Program-made: the position numbers and the translations under genes | Part shown: piece by piece, positions 62,469 to 64,000 of the stretch | Layout of the letters: every line of letters begins with the position of its first letter | Position numbering within the stretch: position 1 is the first letter of the stretch | The notes under the pieces: generated by a model | Seen by the model: the letters and a program-made list of their open reading frames with translations, nothing else | Told to the model about the DNA's origin: nothing | The model's database searches: none | Source of the DNA: Paenibacillus naphthalenovorans | GTDB taxonomy: Bacteria; Bacillota; Bacilli; Paenibacillales; NBRC-103111 | Reading direction: 5' to 3' | Assembly: GCF_900099895.1 (NCBI RefSeq) | Contig: NZ_FNDY01000001.1 | Span: 372,001 to 436,000, forward strand | DNA: 64,000 nt

Positions 62469-62780
62469 CTAATCGTACTTGGCATCTTCTATTCTGGTTT
62501 TATGGTCGACAATGAGTTCGGCTTCGGTCTCAAAATTTAAATGCAGCGGTGCGGGAAGCAGGTCGAGAATCTCCTGGATCATGGGCAGCTCCAAAAATTC
62601 CTCCAGCGTTTGCGGCTGTGGATCCAATTCATAAGTCCAGTCGCTTAAGGCATCGATAAAAAGATAAAAAGAAGATTCAAATTCATTGGCGGTTTCCTCG
62701 GCATCCTCATGCCTCGACCCCGACATGGCGTTCCAGTTTCTTAAAGTAACGTCTAACGCCTGTTTCACTTTTGCGTCCAT
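62469..62780 (-). CDS. Acidic hypothetical protein
   Basis: A 103-residue acidic, Leu-rich protein (EFLELPMIQEILDLLPAPL, and DAEETANEFESSFYLFIDAL). No domain is recognised. AGGAGG precedes the ATG with proper spacing. It converges on the DUF418 gene. Confidence 0.6.
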   Translation of the reverse strand: MDAKVKQALDVTLRNWNAMSGSRHEDAEETANEFESSFYLFIDALSDWTYELDPQPQTLEEFLELPMIQEILDLLPAPLHLNFETEAELIVDHKTRIEDAKYD

Positions 62781-62927
62781 CCCATACCTCCTGAAAAGAC
62801 ATAACCGTTCATCATTCTACATTATATAATACATAGCTCGTGTTACCAGTTTTTAAGTATTCCAAGGAGCGGGTCCTTATGAAAGAGGACATCAATAAGG
62901 CGCTTCGACCGGACTTTGAGCAGGGGT

Positions 62928-63380
62928 TTATCCCTTCGGGGATGCGCCTCCCGATCCAACGCTTGGCAACGGAGCCAGGCCGCTTCCTGCAGCGACACGG
63001 GCGACCCCTTCTTCGCAAACTCCGTAAGGCATCCAAGGGCATGATGCGCATATGCGCGGGATGTCCCCGGGCATCATGCGCTTTTCCAGAAGCTGAAGGA
63101 TATCCTGCCACGCGATCTCTACGCCCGGCGCTAATCCGAGCCGCTCTAACACCGTGTCATCCCGATCATGCACACTGGTCGTCTCACAGTGATTGGGCTT
63201 GTCATCCGGATAGCAGCTGCAGAGATCGTCGCTGCCGCGCATGATTGTTACCATCGTTGCCGGTTCTGTTCGAAGCTTCTCGTAGATTTTTGTCATATTG
63301 CTTGTGAATTCTGGAGAATATCCCATTCCCCGAAATCCCAGCAAGCAAAGTAAATGATGGCCGCGTAATCGAAGAACCAT
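62928..63380 (-). CDS. DUF1284 protein
   Basis: A 150-residue protein of the DUF1284 family. The opening is LRLRGHHLLCLLGFRGMGYS with two His. Cysteines in SDDLCSCYPDD, NHCETT and ICASCPWMPYGVC suggest an Fe-S or metal site. Biological role unknown. AAGGAGG lies before the ATG. The tail after the last Cys is Gly/Ser/Ala-rich. It follows the ECF transporter gene by 14 bp and shares its transcript. Confidence 0.85.
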   Translation of the reverse strand: MVLRLRGHHLLCLLGFRGMGYSPEFTSNMTKIYEKLRTEPATMVTIMRGSDDLCSCYPDDKPNHCETTSVHDRDDTVLERLGLAPGVEIAWQDILQLLEKRMMPGDIPRICASCPWMPYGVCEEGVARVAAGSGLAPLPSVGSGGASPKG

Positions 63381-63394
63381 TCGTCATCCTCCTT

Positions 63395-64000
63395 TTAACC
63401 TGACAAACGTATCCCTATGAGTATGAAGAAAAAGATCGTGCTGATGAGCACAGCCATCTTGTCCCATCGTCCTTCCGCTTTAGCCGCCGGCACATGCTGT
63501 GGAGATCCGGTCATATATCCTTTCATCTCCATGGCCAGAATGAGTTCTTCTACGGCTTGAAATAACGAGATCAGCAGCGGAATAACGAACACCGGGATCT
63601 CTCTCATACCGATCGGTCCACGTCTGGAGGTCCGTTTGCCGCGCGCTTTGGCGATCATGGCAAACCGCTCCGTTTCTTCAATGATAAGAGGGATGAAGCG
63701 CAGCACAAGAGAAGCGGCCAATGCCAGCATTTCGGTGGGCGCCTTGATTCGTTTCAGCGGGCGCAGCGCGATCTCGAGCCCTTGCTTCATATGGGAAGTG
63801 CTGGTGGACAGCGTGAAAACAAGGCCGATTAAAGTAATTTCAAAAAAGGTGAACAATCTGCGCAAGGTTTCCCGGGCGGATTCAACGGAAAAACCGAGCC
63901 TGTCCGTCCAAGGAATTCCTTGTCCAAAACTGATCTGGATGCCTGAGGTCAAAACCGCTATGGCCATGAACCACAGTAGAGGCTTGGACATTCGCTTCAG
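63395..64000 (-). CDS. ECF transporter transmembrane subunit (EcfT), N-terminus outside window
   Basis: C-terminal two thirds of an EcfT-type coupling subunit of an energy-coupling factor importer. Membrane segments and the coupling-helix motif AMIAKARGKRTSRRGP are visible, with LALAASLVLRFIPLIIEETE before it and a membrane segment at the end (AVLISTIFFFILIGIRLSG). It would couple a substrate-binding S component to EcfA ATPases, which should lie to the right. The frame is open to the window edge. Confidence 0.85.
   Translation of the reverse strand: MKRMSKPLLWFMAIAVLTSGIQISFGQGIPWTDRLGFSVESARETLRRLFTFFEITLIGLVFTLSTSTSHMKQGLEIALRPLKRIKAPTEMLALAASLVLRFIPLIIEETERFAMIAKARGKRTSRRGPIGMREIPVFVIPLLISLFQAVEELILAMEMKGYMTGSPQHVPAAKAEGRWDKMAVLISTIFFFILIGIRLSG

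Noticed and set aside
62840-63244. Plus-strand frame of 134 codons opposite the DUF1284 gene
   Set aside because: It is antisense to a well-supported family gene and has no clear ribosome site.

Overview
The window is a contiguous chromosomal stretch from an endospore-forming Gram-positive bacterium, most likely Paenibacillus or a close relative in the Paenibacillaceae. Supporting signs are sporulation and Bacillus-type genes (tlp, a YhcN/YlaJ-type lipoprotein, kapB, bacillithiol-linked ytxJ, ypsA, mrfAB, the lexA/yneA pair), strong GGAGG ribosome binding sites, many TTG and GTG starts, and several small proteins I know only as conserved hypotheticals. No rRNA, tRNA, CRISPR array or prophage was recognised.

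Layout. (1) 1-3447: lexA (cut by the left edge) faces yneA, with four LexA boxes between them; a YnzC-like protein, an aldo/keto reductase, a membrane protein and a HAD phosphatase follow. (2) 3448-4840: degenerate DNA with a decayed IS1182-type transposase. (3) 4919-12008: mtnD opposite metH, then rnz, the spore protein Tlp and a CidA/CidB pair. (4) 12341-19995: a repair cluster (mrfA, mrfB, an Fpg/Nei glycosylase, endonuclease IV) continuing into a receiver-like protein, an ABC ATPase and an RlmM-like methyltransferase, joined mostly by 4-base overlaps. (5) 20041-31655: a Tad/Flp-type pilus operon preceded by two nearly identical 57-bp terminator-forming elements and ending in an FHA protein and a PP2C phosphatase. 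(6) 31855-46492: housekeeping and signalling genes, including two ABC-F proteins, kapB with a histidine kinase/response regulator pair, an oxidoreductase, a TRIC-like channel, a sporulation lipoprotein and purT opposite an HxlR regulator. (7) 46719-55871: a phosphoesterase, YtxJ, an esterase, a MarR gene broken by an in-frame stop, topB, a methyltransferase, a nitrilase-like amidase with a GNAT gene, and a Cu/Zn-SOD-like lipoprotein whose start lies in a terminator hairpin. (8) 56219-64000: a KDG-type permease behind a probable cre site, a LarA-family racemase, YpsA, a DnaD-like protein, membrane proteins, DUF1284 and an ECF transporter subunit cut by the right edge.

How the parts fit. The left end and region 4 carry DNA-damage functions: LexA, the division inhibitor YneA, crosslink repair by MrfAB, and base excision by Fpg and Nfo. 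The mrfA promoter spacer also holds a LexA-like sequence. Region 5 encodes a complete minimal Gram-positive Tad machine: TadZ, TadA, TadB, TadC, Flp pilin, pseudopilins and prepilin peptidase. Its phospho-signalling partners FHA and PP2C are present without a kinase. The most unusual signal in the window is the pair of repeated switch-like RNA hairpins in front of this operon.
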